Shown piece after piece: positions 16,899 to 26,603 of a DNA stretch of 64,000 nucleotides. Every line of letters starts with the position of its first letter. Positions within the stretch are counted from its first letter, which is position 1. The notes beneath the pieces are model-generated. The model had not been told where the DNA came from and made no database searches. It saw only the letters and a list, made by a program, of their open reading frames with translations. The stretch is from the NCBI GenBank assembly GCA_938008435.1, contig CALLKK010000009.1, positions 62,001-126,000 of the forward strand, read 5' to 3'. The position numbers and the translations under genes are program-made. Source of the DNA: an uncultured Steroidobacter sp. Its GTDB lineage: Bacteria > Pseudomonadota > Gammaproteobacteria > Steroidobacterales > Steroidobacteraceae.

Positions 16899-18857
16899 TC
16901 ATTCCGTCGTGAGCACGAATCCGCCGCGCGGCGCCAGCTTCAGCTTGAGCGGTGCCTTGCCGGCTTTCACGCTCTCACGGCGGAACGACAGGTTGCCGCC
17001 GTCGCCGTCCGTGATGAGCGCGGCGCCGCGCGCACCGAGCGAAGCCAGATCGAGCTCCACTTCGCGCGGCTGCTTCTCGCCGTTGATGCCCGCGACGTAC
17101 CAGCGCTCCCCGCTGCGGCGTGCGATCACGACGTACTGACCTGGGAAGCCGTCGATGAAGCGCACGTCGTCCCACACGCTCGGCACCGCCTTGAGGAAAT
17201 CCCGCACGTACTCCGGCGCGCGTGCCATACCCTCGGGAATTTCCGCGTAATGCTGAATTCCCGAGGTGAACAACACCGCAAGCGCAAGCTCGAATGCGCT
17301 GCTCGTGCGACGCTCGATGTTGTTGATGCGATCGAGCACGACCGGCGTGAAATCCATCGGCTCGAAGACATTGCGCGTGAACGGCAGCATCGCCGCATGC
17401 GTCGGCTCCGCTTCCGCGTTCCTCTGATCGAAGGTGACGAACTCGAGTCCCTTCACGGCTTCCATCGTCATCAGATGCGGATAGGTGCGATGCCAACCGC
17501 GCGGCAGCGTCGAGCCGTGGAAGTTCATGAGCAGCCCGGCGCGTCCCGACTCTTCGAGCATGTCGTGGTAATACGCCATCGCCGACTGTCCGTCGCCCGG
17601 CCAGAAATCCACCTTGAGGCCGACCGCGCCGAGCGCCTTCACGCGCTCGAATTCGCGCTGACGGCTTTCGCGCGTGAGCAGCTTGTCGCGCGGCGTCTGC
17701 GGCGCCGTATTCCAATCGCCGGCCGAGTTGTACCAGAGGAGGATGGCGACGCCCTTGCTGCGCGCGTAGTCGACGAGCTCCTTCACTTTCTCGTCGCCGA
17801 TCTGCGTATCCCACAAGGCATCGATCAGCGTGTAGCGCCAGCCCATCTCGGCCGCATAGTCGATGAAACGCTTCTGCGTCTCATAGATCGTGTGCCCGTC
17901 GCCGAGCAGCGGCCAGCTCCACGAGGCCTTGCCCGGACCGGGCACCGGCACGCGTGCGTCCGCTGCCGGCTTGTCGGCGAGATCGGTTCCGAGCGTCGAT
18001 TCGACGATCGTCTTGAGGTCGCCGACGACGATCAAGCGCCACGGCGTCAGCCACGGTAATGTGGATTCGGGATTGACCGGACCGCCCTGGAAGTGCTCGC
18101 GCGGATCCGGGAATCCGACGCGGTACTCGGTGCTGCGCCATTCGTTGCGCAGGCGCGTAGCCGCGTAGTTGCGGCCGACCGCCGTTTCGCTCACCAAGAG
18201 CCAGGTATCTGCCGTGCGAAACAAGGCGGGATAGACCCAGCCCGCACCCGTCGGCGAAGGAATGCCCACGGTACCGTCGCGCTCATAGAACTCCTCGTAC
18301 GACGGATTCGTCTCGGCAAAGCCGGTCTTCGCCACCGCGATCGGCTGCAACCAAGTGCGCGTGTCGGGCAGGAAATTGAACGACGTGACTTCCTCGCGAA
18401 TGCGGTAGCTCTGCGAGCTCGTCTCCGGAAAGTGATAACGGAACGCCACGCCGTCATCGGAGACTTGAAAAATTATGTCGAGCTTCTGCGCCTGCGCCGT
18501 TTGCAGGCTCAGCACCTGGCGATTCGCTCGATACGTGCTCCAGCGTCGCTTGGAAGTGAGCATCTCGTAGCGATCTTCGACAGGCTCGACCCGCGAGGTG
18601 CCGAGCAGCTGCAGACCGCGGCTGAAGTCCGCATCCTCGCGCACCAGCCCGAGCTTGGACTGCTGCAACACCGGCTTGCCGTTGCGCTCGATCGTGTAGC
18701 GAGGCGCGCCGTCCTCGCCGATCTCGACGACCGCGACGAGCTGTCCATTTGGGCTCGCCAGCCGCATGGCCGGCGCTGCGGCAACGGATCCGACGCCCGC
18801 GGCCATGAACAGCAGCAAATAGATAAGAGAAGTGCGCTTGACGGCAAGGAAGCTCAT
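16899..18857 (-). CDS. Glycoside hydrolase family 97 enzyme
   Basis: A 652-residue exported enzyme. The signal peptide is followed by the GH97 N-terminal beta-sandwich (SPNGQLVAVVEIGEDG), the TIM barrel (MGWRYTLIDALWD, VAILLWYNSAGDW, LKVDFWPGDGQ, LMNFHGSTLPRGWHRTYPHL) and a C-terminal sheet domain. Asp417 in KVDFW sits where the retaining alpha-galactosidase branch has its nucleophile; inverting alpha-glucosidases use Glu bases instead. By family knowledge an alpha-galactosidase-type retaining enzyme is more likely. GTG 18869 is an alternative start. It converges on the PP-loop gene with 13 bases between stops. No linked receptor sits next to it. Confidence 0.88.
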   Translation of the reverse strand: MSFLAVKRTSLIYLLLFMAAGVGSVAAAPAMRLASPNGQLVAVVEIGEDGAPRYTIERNGKPVLQQSKLGLVREDADFSRGLQLLGTSRVEPVEDRYEMLTSKRRWSTYRANRQVLSLQTAQAQKLDIIFQVSDDGVAFRYHFPETSSQSYRIREEVTSFNFLPDTRTWLQPIAVAKTGFAETNPSYEEFYERDGTVGIPSPTGAGWVYPALFRTADTWLLVSETAVGRNYAATRLRNEWRSTEYRVGFPDPREHFQGGPVNPESTLPWLTPWRLIVVGDLKTIVESTLGTDLADKPAADARVPVPGPGKASWSWPLLGDGHTIYETQKRFIDYAAEMGWRYTLIDALWDTQIGDEKVKELVDYARSKGVAILLWYNSAGDWNTAPQTPRDKLLTRESRQREFERVKALGAVGLKVDFWPGDGQSAMAYYHDMLEESGRAGLLMNFHGSTLPRGWHRTYPHLMTMEAVKGLEFVTFDQRNAEAEPTHAAMLPFTRNVFEPMDFTPVVLDRINNIERRTSSAFELALAVLFTSGIQHYAEIPEGMARAPEYVRDFLKAVPSVWDDVRFIDGFPGQYVVIARRSGERWYVAGINGEKQPREVELDLASLGARGAALITDGDGGNLSFRRESVKAGKAPLKLKLAPRGGFVLTTE

Positions 18858-19173
18858 GAAACCGTACACCCCCTGAGCTGAGCAACGCCGCGAGTTCTAC
18901 ACGCTTCGGACGAACGAATAAATACCTAGCCCGATAGCAAAACGAGAATCCCTGCCCCGCGCGCGTTGCGCTAGCTTGGCCGAACAGCCTGCGTGCTTCG
19001 ACTCGGCGACGAGCGTCAATTCAGGTTGGATGCGTCGCGCTAGGCACCGCGCGCGACTGGGGAGTGCCCTCTCGGCACGGAGATTTCATGAGCCACGCTG
19101 GCAGCACGCGCTCCTTGCGCTGATCGATGCGCACATCCTTGTGCAGGGCTCCATGGATCGAAGCATTTGTTGG
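18858..19173. other. Intergenic region upstream of GH97
   Basis: About 316 bases between the GH97 start and the end of the dioxygenase gene on the same strand. It should hold the GH97 promoter, but I see no clear -35/-10 pair, hairpin or repeat. Confidence 0.5.
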
Positions 19174-20223
19174 CTAAGACACCGCTTGCAGACGCGCGCG
19201 CTGACGCGCTTCCTGACCGAAGGAGGACAGCGGCATCGCCCGTTCGGGTAGCGCGATTTCGCCTCGGGCAAGACGCTCTTGGAGATAGCGGAAGCTTTGC
19301 ACGGTCTGCGCGTAGAGATGCTCGCCGGCCACCAACGCGGGCCGCGCGGGACGCGAATCGCTGACGAAGCGCGGCAGCGGTTCGACGCGCGTGTGATAGT
19401 CGAACGCAAAGAACAACGGGAACGAGTATCGCTCTTCCTGCACGCGGCGGACACGATGCGACGTGGCCACGAACTCGCCGTTGGTGAGCAGCTCCATCAT
19501 ATCGCCCAGATTGATCACATACGCACCGGGCAACGGCGGCACGTCGATCCATTCGCCTGCTCCGTTGAGCACTTCGAGACCCGGCGCCGTCGGATACAGG
19601 AGCGTGAAGCATTCATAATCGGTGTGCGCCCCGATGCCCGTCGCATCGCGCGCGTTGGGATTGAACGGGTAATGAATGAGCCGCAGCTGGCTCGGGGGCT
19701 TGCGCACCCAGGCATCGAACGCGTGCGCCTCTTCCCCCATCGCGAGCGCAAAGCCGCGCAGCAGCACGCACCCGAGCTCGAGCGTGGCGTCGTAATACTT
19801 GCGCACTGCATCGGCAAAGCCCGGCAGATCGGGCCATTGATTCGGACCGAGCAGCGGATTGCCGGCGAGATAATCAGGATCATTCGGCAGATCCATCGCG
19901 AGATCGAACGCCTCCTTCAGGTCGGTCGTCCCGCCGTAGAACACCTCTTCGCCGACCGGTACGTAGCCGCGATGATTGCGCGAGAGTCCGATGTAGACAG
20001 ACATCTTGCGCTCAAGCGGCAAGGCAAAGAACGCCTTCGTGACGCGCAGCAACTCGTCGAACAGACGCTGCGGCACGCCGTGGCCGGTGACGTAGAGGAA
20101 ACCCACGTTCTGCGCCGCATGCCGCAGCTCTTGCACGGTCTTGCTGGAAGCAGACAGATCGCCTGCCACGAGGCTCGACACATCGACGATGGGAATCTCA
20201 CGAAAAGAAGCCAATCCGCTCAT
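19174..20223 (-). CDS. Isopenicillin-N-synthase-like 2-oxoglutarate/Fe(II) dioxygenase
   Basis: A 349-residue cytoplasmic non-haem iron oxygenase. The DIOX_N segment begins IPIVDVSSLVAG and contains RHAAQNVGFLYVTGHGV. The iron ligands are His200 and Asp202 (GAHTDYECFTLLY) and His256 (ATSHRVRR). The 2-oxoglutarate-binding Arg is in EERYSFPLFFAFDY. Length and motif order match the IPNS-like family, which includes ethylene-forming, gibberellin-oxidase-like and antibiotic enzymes, so the substrate cannot be named. ATG 20223 overlaps the stop of the preceding gene as ATGA, implying translational coupling. Confidence 0.88.
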   Translation of the reverse strand: MSGLASFREIPIVDVSSLVAGDLSASSKTVQELRHAAQNVGFLYVTGHGVPQRLFDELLRVTKAFFALPLERKMSVYIGLSRNHRGYVPVGEEVFYGGTTDLKEAFDLAMDLPNDPDYLAGNPLLGPNQWPDLPGFADAVRKYYDATLELGCVLLRGFALAMGEEAHAFDAWVRKPPSQLRLIHYPFNPNARDATGIGAHTDYECFTLLYPTAPGLEVLNGAGEWIDVPPLPGAYVINLGDMMELLTNGEFVATSHRVRRVQEERYSFPLFFAFDYHTRVEPLPRFVSDSRPARPALVAGEHLYAQTVQSFRYLQERLARGEIALPERAMPLSSFGQEARQRARLQAVS

Positions 20224-21041
20224 GTTGCGCTCAATGCTGGACGTTCGAGGCTCGGCAAGCCCACCAGATCGGCGAGCGAGCCCCTCAGCTCGACGATCTC
20301 CCAGATGCGCTCGCGCGTGCCGCGTGCGAAATCGCTGTCCGCGACGCTGAGGGCATGCGAAGACGCCATTTGCACCCCGAGTCGCTGTCCGCGACGGAAG
20401 GGCAGCGACGAGCGTTCGATGATCCATCCGTGAGCATCGATACGGCCAAAGGCCACTTCCAGATCGAGCAGTCGCAGCGCTGCCTCGTGCGACGGCGCGC
20501 CGCAAACGCATTCGAAAAGCGTCACGTGCGGCGGCAACGAACGTTGGTGCGCGCGCACGTACATGAAGCACTCCGCGTATCGGATGAGATAACCGTTTGC
20601 GCCGTCGTCACCCTGCAAGCGAGCCGCAACGCTTCGGCCATGTAATTCCCGATCGCGATGCCAGCGCTCGAAGTAATCCACCTCGACGCCGCGCTCGACG
20701 AGCACCTGCCCGTCGAAGCCCAGCCGACCGCGATCGGCATGCGCCGCGCGCGGCTGCAGATCAATCTCTCGCCGCCACTCGAAGTAGTCCTCGACACGAC
20801 AAAGCTCACCGGCAAACGCTTCCTGCCGCGCCATCCAAGCAAGCTGCGCCGGCGTCACATCCGCGAGCCGCCGCACACCGCTGAAATCCGGCGCGCCTTG
20901 CGGCTGGCGCAGATCCGCATACCAGCCAGGCCCCTGCAGCCACCCGACCCACGTCGTGACGTCGCGCGCGCCGTCCGCCGCGACGAGCAGCAAACGGGTC
21001 CACAGCCCTTGCAGAGCAGCGAGATCGGGAATGTTCGTCAT
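20220..21041 (-). CDS. Conserved unknown protein coupled to the dioxygenase
   Basis: A 273-residue cytoplasmic protein without a family I can name. It opens MTNIPDLAALQGLWTRLLL and has GWLQGPGWYADLRQP near residue 45, a Trp/Tyr/Arg-rich style shared by a group of unknown proteins. There is no signal peptide or membrane helix. ATG 21041 is preferred over the in-frame start at 21068 because the conserved-looking region begins there. Its stop overlaps the dioxygenase start by four bases, so the two are made together. A role as partner or substrate-delivery protein for the dioxygenase is inference only. Confidence 0.7.
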   Translation of the reverse strand: MTNIPDLAALQGLWTRLLLVAADGARDVTTWVGWLQGPGWYADLRQPQGAPDFSGVRRLADVTPAQLAWMARQEAFAGELCRVEDYFEWRREIDLQPRAAHADRGRLGFDGQVLVERGVEVDYFERWHRDRELHGRSVAARLQGDDGANGYLIRYAECFMYVRAHQRSLPPHVTLFECVCGAPSHEAALRLLDLEVAFGRIDAHGWIIERSSLPFRRGQRLGVQMASSHALSVADSDFARGTRERIWEIVELRGSLADLVGLPSLERPALSAT

Positions 21042-21261
21042 GCGCAGTGGGCATGTTGCAACCGTCATGCCACCCCAAGCGACATATCAGCAGAGGGCGC
21101 CGAGGCGCAGGCACGCGGGCTATCGCGCAACGACGCGTCATCTCGAACGCGCAAACGCTCACTCGTGCTGCACCGTTTGAGAACGCCGCCTAGCGACCGC
21201 CGCTACAGGGTTGTGCACGGCACCCGGTGAACGCTGCGCTCTTGGACCCCCGTCCATTCGA

Positions 21262-21557
21262 GGACACCCATCTGGCAGAACACATTCGAACAGGGGCGCG
21301 AGGCCGAGATCTGGACACCCACCAACATCACCACCCACTTCAAACCCCGAAGGACCTCTCCCGTGGATGGGTGTCCTCAACTGGGTCCGAGAAGCCTCGC
21401 CCGTGGATGGGTGTCCTCAACTCCAACGTCGATTGCGGCAGACAGATGGGTGTCCCGAAATTGCGAAATTGCCGCCGGACTGTGTGGGTGTCCCGAATTC
21501 GCGCCGGTCGTGACCGACGGATGCGTCGGGTGACCGTCCGCGAAGAATTGGACACCC
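21262..21557. repeat. Family-1 repeat array upstream of the TonB receptor
   Basis: Forward cores GGACACCC begin at 21262, 21313 and 21550; reverse cores GGGTGTCC begin at 21369, 21409, 21448 and 21486. The four reverse copies are spaced 40, 39 and 38 bases. The first two share a longer unit, CCCGTGGATGGGTGTCCTCA. This is the most regular family-1 array in the window. Confidence 0.87.
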
Positions 21558-21864
21558 ACCAAAACGTGCTCGTGGCCCGCTGCCGCCGTGAGTGCGCAAC
21601 TCGCGCTCGTATACAGCCTGCGCTCGGCGAGCTCAGGCAAAACGCGACGTTGCTTGAACAAAAAGGCAACGGCCAAGTGCCAGTGTGTACAGCCTTTGTG
21701 GCCGTAACGACACAGGGAACCTGAGGTGTCGTACAGAAATTTTCCCCGCTGCGTCGACCGCCCTTTGAGGACAGCTCCTCGGAAAGGCACACACGCGACG
21801 CCCAAGGACGAGCCTGCCTCGTCCGCATTCGTTCCAATCCAATGTCGAATGCAGGGGGAACAAC
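21558..21864. other. Leader region of the TonB receptor gene
   Basis: About 300 bases between the repeat array and the receptor ATG. It should contain the receptor promoter. GGGGGAACAAC directly precedes the ATG as ribosome site. I see no clear promoter boxes or riboswitch fold. Confidence 0.45.
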
Positions 21865-24387
21865 ATGGTTAAGAATCCACGGACTCTGCACCAGGCGTCG
21901 ATCCGGACCCGGCAAGGCCGTCGCATACCACTCGGCCTCGCGGTTGGACTCGCGCTGACGCCGCCGCTCGTTTGGGCACAACAATCAGCACAATCGGCCG
22001 ATAGCGACGACGCGTACGGCGCTCTCGACACGATCGTGGTCACCGGTAGCGCCATCGGCGGCGTCAAGAAGCTCGAAGCCAGCTACAACATCGTCACTGC
22101 CGACGAAGAACAGATCCGGCGCGCCAATCCGAAGAGCACAGCCGATCTGCTCAAGATCTCTCCCGGCCTATGGCCGGAAACGACCGGCGGGCAGACCGGC
22201 GCGAACATCGAGATCGCAGGCTTTCCGGGCGGCGGCGATGCCCCCTACTACACGACGCTCTTGATGGGCTCGCCGCTCTACGGCATGCCGTCAATGTCCT
22301 TCTTCGAAACGACGAGCATCTTCCGCCTCGACGACACCGTCCGTTCGGTGGAGATCCTGCAGGGCGGCCCGTCCGTCGTATTCGCGGGCGGTCAAATGGG
22401 CGCCACCGCCAACTTCCTGCTCAAGACCGGCAGCGACGTGCCGACCGGCAGCTTCGGTCTCACTTACGGCGATCAGAATCTCTGGCGCGTCGACAGCTTC
22501 GTCGGCTTTCCCATCAACGAGAACTGGTTCGGCAGCATCGGCGGCTTCTATCGCGTCTCCGATGGCGTGCGCGATCCGGAGTTCAAGGCGGATGAAGGCG
22601 GACAGATCACGGCCACGTTGAAGCGCGTCTTCGACCGCGGCGAGCTCATTTTGTATGGGCGCTATCTCGACGATAAGAATCAGTTCATCACGCCGATTCC
22701 GTTGATCCAGCACGGCACGGATCACTTCACCGGTTATCCCGGTTTCGATCCGTTGACCGGCACGTACTACAGCAACGCGATCCGGCGCGTGCGGCTCGAC
22801 GGTTATCCGGGCGGCGGCACGAATGCCGACTTGGCCGACGGCCGCGGCGCGAAGATGTGGTTCGTCGGCGCGAACTTCGATTACGACTTCGACAACGGCT
22901 GGCGCATCGAGAACAAGTTCATCGCCAATGCCGGCGACGTCGACACGAATGCATTGTTCTCGGGCAGCAATCCGGCCCTGCTATACGACAAGCTCTATAC
23001 GATTCCGGCCGAGCTCGACGGACTGGAGCTGCCGGTGGGTTCGGCGACCGCTAGATTCAAAGATGGCAGCATCGTGCCCGACGATCAGGACGTGATCAGC
23101 CAAGGCTGGTGGTATATCCACAAGGAGCTCGAGAACATCAACAACGACTTCCGCCTGAGCAAGGAGATCTTCGACGGCAACACGCTCACCGTCGGCGTCT
23201 ATCTCGCCTACTACACCATGGACGACAAGTGGGCGCTCGGCAATCAGATGCTGATGACGAACGAGCCCAACGCCCGCCCCATCACTCTGACCTACGTCCA
23301 AGGCGGGCAGACGTTTCAACGCACCGACGAGCAGGGCTTCCTCGACAACGGTGGCTTCAACATCGCGCAGCGCGGACACGCGTTCAATTCCGCGATCTAT
23401 CTGTCGGACACCTGGCGCATCGGCCAGTGGCTGCTCGATGCCTCCGTGCGTTACGAGAACCAGGATGCGACCAATCGCATCTGCAACCTGACGAATGTCG
23501 ATCTCGACAGCAATCCGCTCACGATCTACAACAACGAAACCCCCGTGTGCGACGGCACCGTGACGGTGGCGAAGTACGACGAGGACTTCGTCTCCTGGAC
23601 AGTGGGCGCGAACTACAGCTTCACCGACTCGATGTCCTCGTACGTGCGCATCAACCGCGGCGGTCACTTCTCCGACTTCGACAACGGCATTCGCAGCAAT
23701 CCGAACGATCCGCCGCCGATGCAAGTGATCCGCAACTACGAGGTCGGCTTCAAGTTCGAGAACGATCTCATCTATGCGGACGTGAGCGCATACTTCCGCG
23801 ATTTCACCGGTCTGCTCTATCAGCAAACGACTTCGACCGGCGCGCCGACCGGCCAGACGCTCGTGTATGGCTCGGAGTCGGTGGGCGTGAATTTCATCGG
23901 TGCGCTCACGCCGGGCCAGAACTTCCGCTTCCAGGTCGTCGCGAATTGGCTCGACGGCGAGTACACGGACTACGATGCCTGCTTCCCGTACTCGAACGTC
24001 GTCACCGGCGACGGCTGCGCGCCGATCGAAGGCAAGCAGCTGCAGCGCCAACCGAAGATTCGCTACATGCTGACGCCGAGCTATCGGCTGCCGTTCACGC
24101 AAGGCCAGGTCGAGGCATACGTCACGTACACGTACGTGGGCGATCACACGCAGGATCAATCAGGGCTGCAGCAGCTCGGCACGTATCACACCTGGGACTT
24201 CGGCATCACCGCGCTCTTCGGCGAGAACTGGGAGTTCTCCGTGCGCGGCACGAATGTCACGAACGAGCTCGGGCTCACGGAAAGCAACTCGCGCATCTTC
24301 GGCCCGGCAGCGGGCGAAGGCGGCGTCCTGCTCGCGCGTCCGCTCGAAGGCCGTGAGATGACGTTCCAGGTGAAGTACCTGTGGTAA
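21865..24387 (+). CDS. TonB-dependent outer-membrane receptor
   Basis: An 840-residue receptor. After a long basic leader, a signal peptide ends at PPLVWAQ. A TonB-box-like segment LDTIVVTGSAIGG (about 52-64) is followed by a plug domain (ADLLKISPGLWPE, VRSVEILQGGPSVVFAGGQMGATANFLLK) and a 22-strand-type barrel ending VKYLW with a terminal aromatic residue. The cargo is not evident from sequence. The downstream glycosidase gene overlaps its last codons, which suggests uptake of a glycan or glycoside. A strong hairpin right after the stop codon may set the expression ratio of the two genes. Confidence 0.92.
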   Translation: MVKNPRTLHQASIRTRQGRRIPLGLAVGLALTPPLVWAQQSAQSADSDDAYGALDTIVVTGSAIGGVKKLEASYNIVTADEEQIRRANPKSTADLLKISPGLWPETTGGQTGANIEIAGFPGGGDAPYYTTLLMGSPLYGMPSMSFFETTSIFRLDDTVRSVEILQGGPSVVFAGGQMGATANFLLKTGSDVPTGSFGLTYGDQNLWRVDSFVGFPINENWFGSIGGFYRVSDGVRDPEFKADEGGQITATLKRVFDRGELILYGRYLDDKNQFITPIPLIQHGTDHFTGYPGFDPLTGTYYSNAIRRVRLDGYPGGGTNADLADGRGAKMWFVGANFDYDFDNGWRIENKFIANAGDVDTNALFSGSNPALLYDKLYTIPAELDGLELPVGSATARFKDGSIVPDDQDVISQGWWYIHKELENINNDFRLSKEIFDGNTLTVGVYLAYYTMDDKWALGNQMLMTNEPNARPITLTYVQGGQTFQRTDEQGFLDNGGFNIAQRGHAFNSAIYLSDTWRIGQWLLDASVRYENQDATNRICNLTNVDLDSNPLTIYNNETPVCDGTVTVAKYDEDFVSWTVGANYSFTDSMSSYVRINRGGHFSDFDNGIRSNPNDPPPMQVIRNYEVGFKFENDLIYADVSAYFRDFTGLLYQQTTSTGAPTGQTLVYGSESVGVNFIGALTPGQNFRFQVVANWLDGEYTDYDACFPYSNVVTGDGCAPIEGKQLQRQPKIRYMLTPSYRLPFTQGQVEAYVTYTYVGDHTQDQSGLQQLGTYHTWDFGITALFGENWEFSVRGTNVTNELGLTESNSRIFGPAAGEGGVLLARPLEGREMTFQVKYLW

Positions 24388-26450
24388 GCGCACACTCCTT
24401 CAAGCCGGCGCGCAAACGCGCCGGCTTCGCCTGCCTGTGCCTAACTGCGTTGAGCGCGCTTGCGGCAAGCGCGCAGCACGCGCCTGCCGTCGATGCACCG
24501 GCTACTGCCCCGCTCACCTTCCGTATCGTCGAAGGACGCGTGCTCAATGCGTTCTACCAGCAAGGACCCGTTGCCGCGCATCTGCTGCTGACCTCCGGCA
24601 CGAAGCCGCGCGTACTGACTGCGTTTCCTGCCGGCAATAGCGGTGTCGGCGTGTGGTTCGAGGAATCACGCCCGGTCGAGTGGACGCTCCATGACCTCAA
24701 GCCGCTCAGCCAACGCGACGAGCGTGGCCGCCCGCTACACGGCATCCTGGCCGAGGCATCGGTCGACGGTCGGTTGATCGTGCGCGATGCCGTGCTCGGC
24801 AGCATTCGCGTGCTGCGCGACTATCAGCTCACCGGAGGCTATCCAGCGGACATCGCAAGTCCGGCGCAGCTCACGCCGACGCGCATCGAATGGTCGCGCC
24901 CGCGACTCGACGGCGCTGCCGGTTATACGCTCGCCATCGAAGTCCTCGACGGCGAAGTGCGCGGCGGCGACGGCCGCGCGCTCGAGCTCGTCCCCAAGCG
25001 CGAGCGCATGCGCCTTTCGATCGCGGCGCTGACCGGCGAGACGCCGCTCACGCCTTTCGGCAACGCGAAGCTGCTGCGTGCCGATGCGGCGCAGGATGCG
25101 CGGCTGCGCGACGTGCTCGGCTTCTTGAGCTACGAGGAAAAGCTTCTCGCCGGCTCTTGGCGCTTCAACACCTACTTCGGCCGCGACACCTTGATGTCCT
25201 TGCGCCTGTTGATGCCGGCATTGGCGCCGCAGGCGCTCGAACAAGGCTTCTTGTCCGTGCTCGAACGACTTGCGCCCAATGGCGAAGTGGCGCACGAGGA
25301 GGATATCGGCGAATTCGCGATCCTGCGCCATCGCGCCGAAGGCCGCGAGAACGACTCCACGCCGCTCTACGACTACAAGATGATCGACGACGATTACATG
25401 CTTGCGCCGGTCGTCGCTCAGTACGTCTTCGAGCACCCAGACGGCTGCGCGCGGGCCGAGCGCTTCCTTGCCAGTCGCACAGCGAGCGGCGAGCGCGTCG
25501 GCACGGCGCTCGCGCGCAATTTCGCTTTCGTCGTGCGCACGGCGCAGCCGTTCGGCGATAACCCCGATGCCGCACGATTGATCGCACTCAAAGACGGGTT
25601 GAACGTCGGCCAATGGCGCGACAGCGAAACAGGATTGGGCGGCGGGCGCTATCCGTACGATGTCAATGCCGTGCTCGTGCCGGCGGCGCTCGCGGCCATC
25701 GCGCGCTTCGCGGATAGCGGCCTACTGGATCCCTATCTGACGCCGCCCGATCGCATGCTGCTTGCACGAGCCGCGCAGCTTGCCCAGGTGTGGTCGCGGC
25801 GCGCCGCGCCGCTCTTTCGCGTGACCGTTGCGCCGCACGAAGCACGCCGACAGATCACTGCTTACGCCGCGCGCATCGGCGTCGATGCTCGCGCGGCGCT
25901 TGCCGCGCTGCCCGAGGAGCCGATCGCGTTCAGCGCGCTCGCGCTCGATCGCGAGCGCCGGCCGATTCCGGTGCTGCACTCGGACGGCGGCTTTGCATTG
26001 CTGCTCACCGATCCGCCGGCCGAACGTGTCGACGAAATCGTCACAGCGATGCTGCGTCCCTTCCCTGCCGGACTGCTCACCGACGCGGGGCTCCTCGTCG
26101 CGAATCCGGTCTTCGCAGGCACAGAGCATCAGGCGCAGCTCGATCGCAACGCCTACCATGGCACGGTCGTATGGTCCTGGCAGCAAGCGCTGCTTGCCGC
26201 CGGACTCGACCGACAGCTGGCGCGGCACGACCTTCCTGCGGCGACGATTGCGCAGTTGCGTACGGCGCGCGAACGCCTGTGGGCCGCGATCGGTCGAACA
26301 CGAGAGTTGCGTTCCTCCGAGCTCTGGTCATGGCGTTACGAGAACGGACGCTTTGCGCCCGCGCCGTTCGGCCAAACGAGCGGCGATGCCGACGAATCGA
26401 ATGCCGCGCAGCTTTGGAGCACCGTGTATCTGGGCATCACGCCGCCCTGA
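24381..26450 (+). CDS. Exported six-hairpin glycosidase-like protein
   Basis: A 689-residue protein with a signal peptide (about 13-32, ending ALAASAQ). A beta-rich N-terminal domain (about 45-215) precedes an (alpha/alpha)6-barrel-type catalytic region. NTYFGRDTLMSLRLLMP resembles the GRDT motif of amylo-1,6-glucosidase and other six-hairpin glycosidases. Acidic candidates lie in EEDIGEFAI, DYKMIDDDYML and WRDSETGLGGG, and RYPYDVNAVLVP recalls GH15-like enzymes. GTG 24381 is the only start that retains the signal peptide and overlaps the receptor gene by seven bases. The exact GH family and substrate are uncertain. Confidence 0.68.
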   Translation: MVSAHSFKPARKRAGFACLCLTALSALAASAQHAPAVDAPATAPLTFRIVEGRVLNAFYQQGPVAAHLLLTSGTKPRVLTAFPAGNSGVGVWFEESRPVEWTLHDLKPLSQRDERGRPLHGILAEASVDGRLIVRDAVLGSIRVLRDYQLTGGYPADIASPAQLTPTRIEWSRPRLDGAAGYTLAIEVLDGEVRGGDGRALELVPKRERMRLSIAALTGETPLTPFGNAKLLRADAAQDARLRDVLGFLSYEEKLLAGSWRFNTYFGRDTLMSLRLLMPALAPQALEQGFLSVLERLAPNGEVAHEEDIGEFAILRHRAEGRENDSTPLYDYKMIDDDYMLAPVVAQYVFEHPDGCARAERFLASRTASGERVGTALARNFAFVVRTAQPFGDNPDAARLIALKDGLNVGQWRDSETGLGGGRYPYDVNAVLVPAALAAIARFADSGLLDPYLTPPDRMLLARAAQLAQVWSRRAAPLFRVTVAPHEARRQITAYAARIGVDARAALAALPEEPIAFSALALDRERRPIPVLHSDGGFALLLTDPPAERVDEIVTAMLRPFPAGLLTDAGLLVANPVFAGTEHQAQLDRNAYHGTVVWSWQQALLAAGLDRQLARHDLPAATIAQLRTARERLWAAIGRTRELRSSELWSWRYENGRFAPAPFGQTSGDADESNAAQLWSTVYLGITPP
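24402..24427 (+). terminator. 11-bp perfect hairpin at the receptor/glycosidase junction
   Basis: AAGCCGGCGCG and CGCGCCGGCTT flank a CAAA loop, 15 bases after the TonB receptor stop and inside the first codons of the glycosidase. It has terminator geometry but no T run, so partial termination or mRNA protection is plausible. Confidence 0.6.
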
Positions 26451-26603
26451 GCCTGCGCGCTCGCAGAATCGGGCAACAAGCCTGGAGGAATCGGGCTCCA
26501 GCGTCTCGCTGCGGGGTGGCACAGTGCTCACGTCCGCAAGACCGTCACAGACGAACGGCATCATTCGTCTTGATCGCCTAGACGCCTGCAGCGAGGTCAG
26601 AAA

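Noticed and set aside
21360..21500. Evenly spaced repeats as a CRISPR array
   Set aside because: The conserved core is only 8-16 bases, copies occur in both orientations with variable spacing elsewhere, and there are no cas genes.
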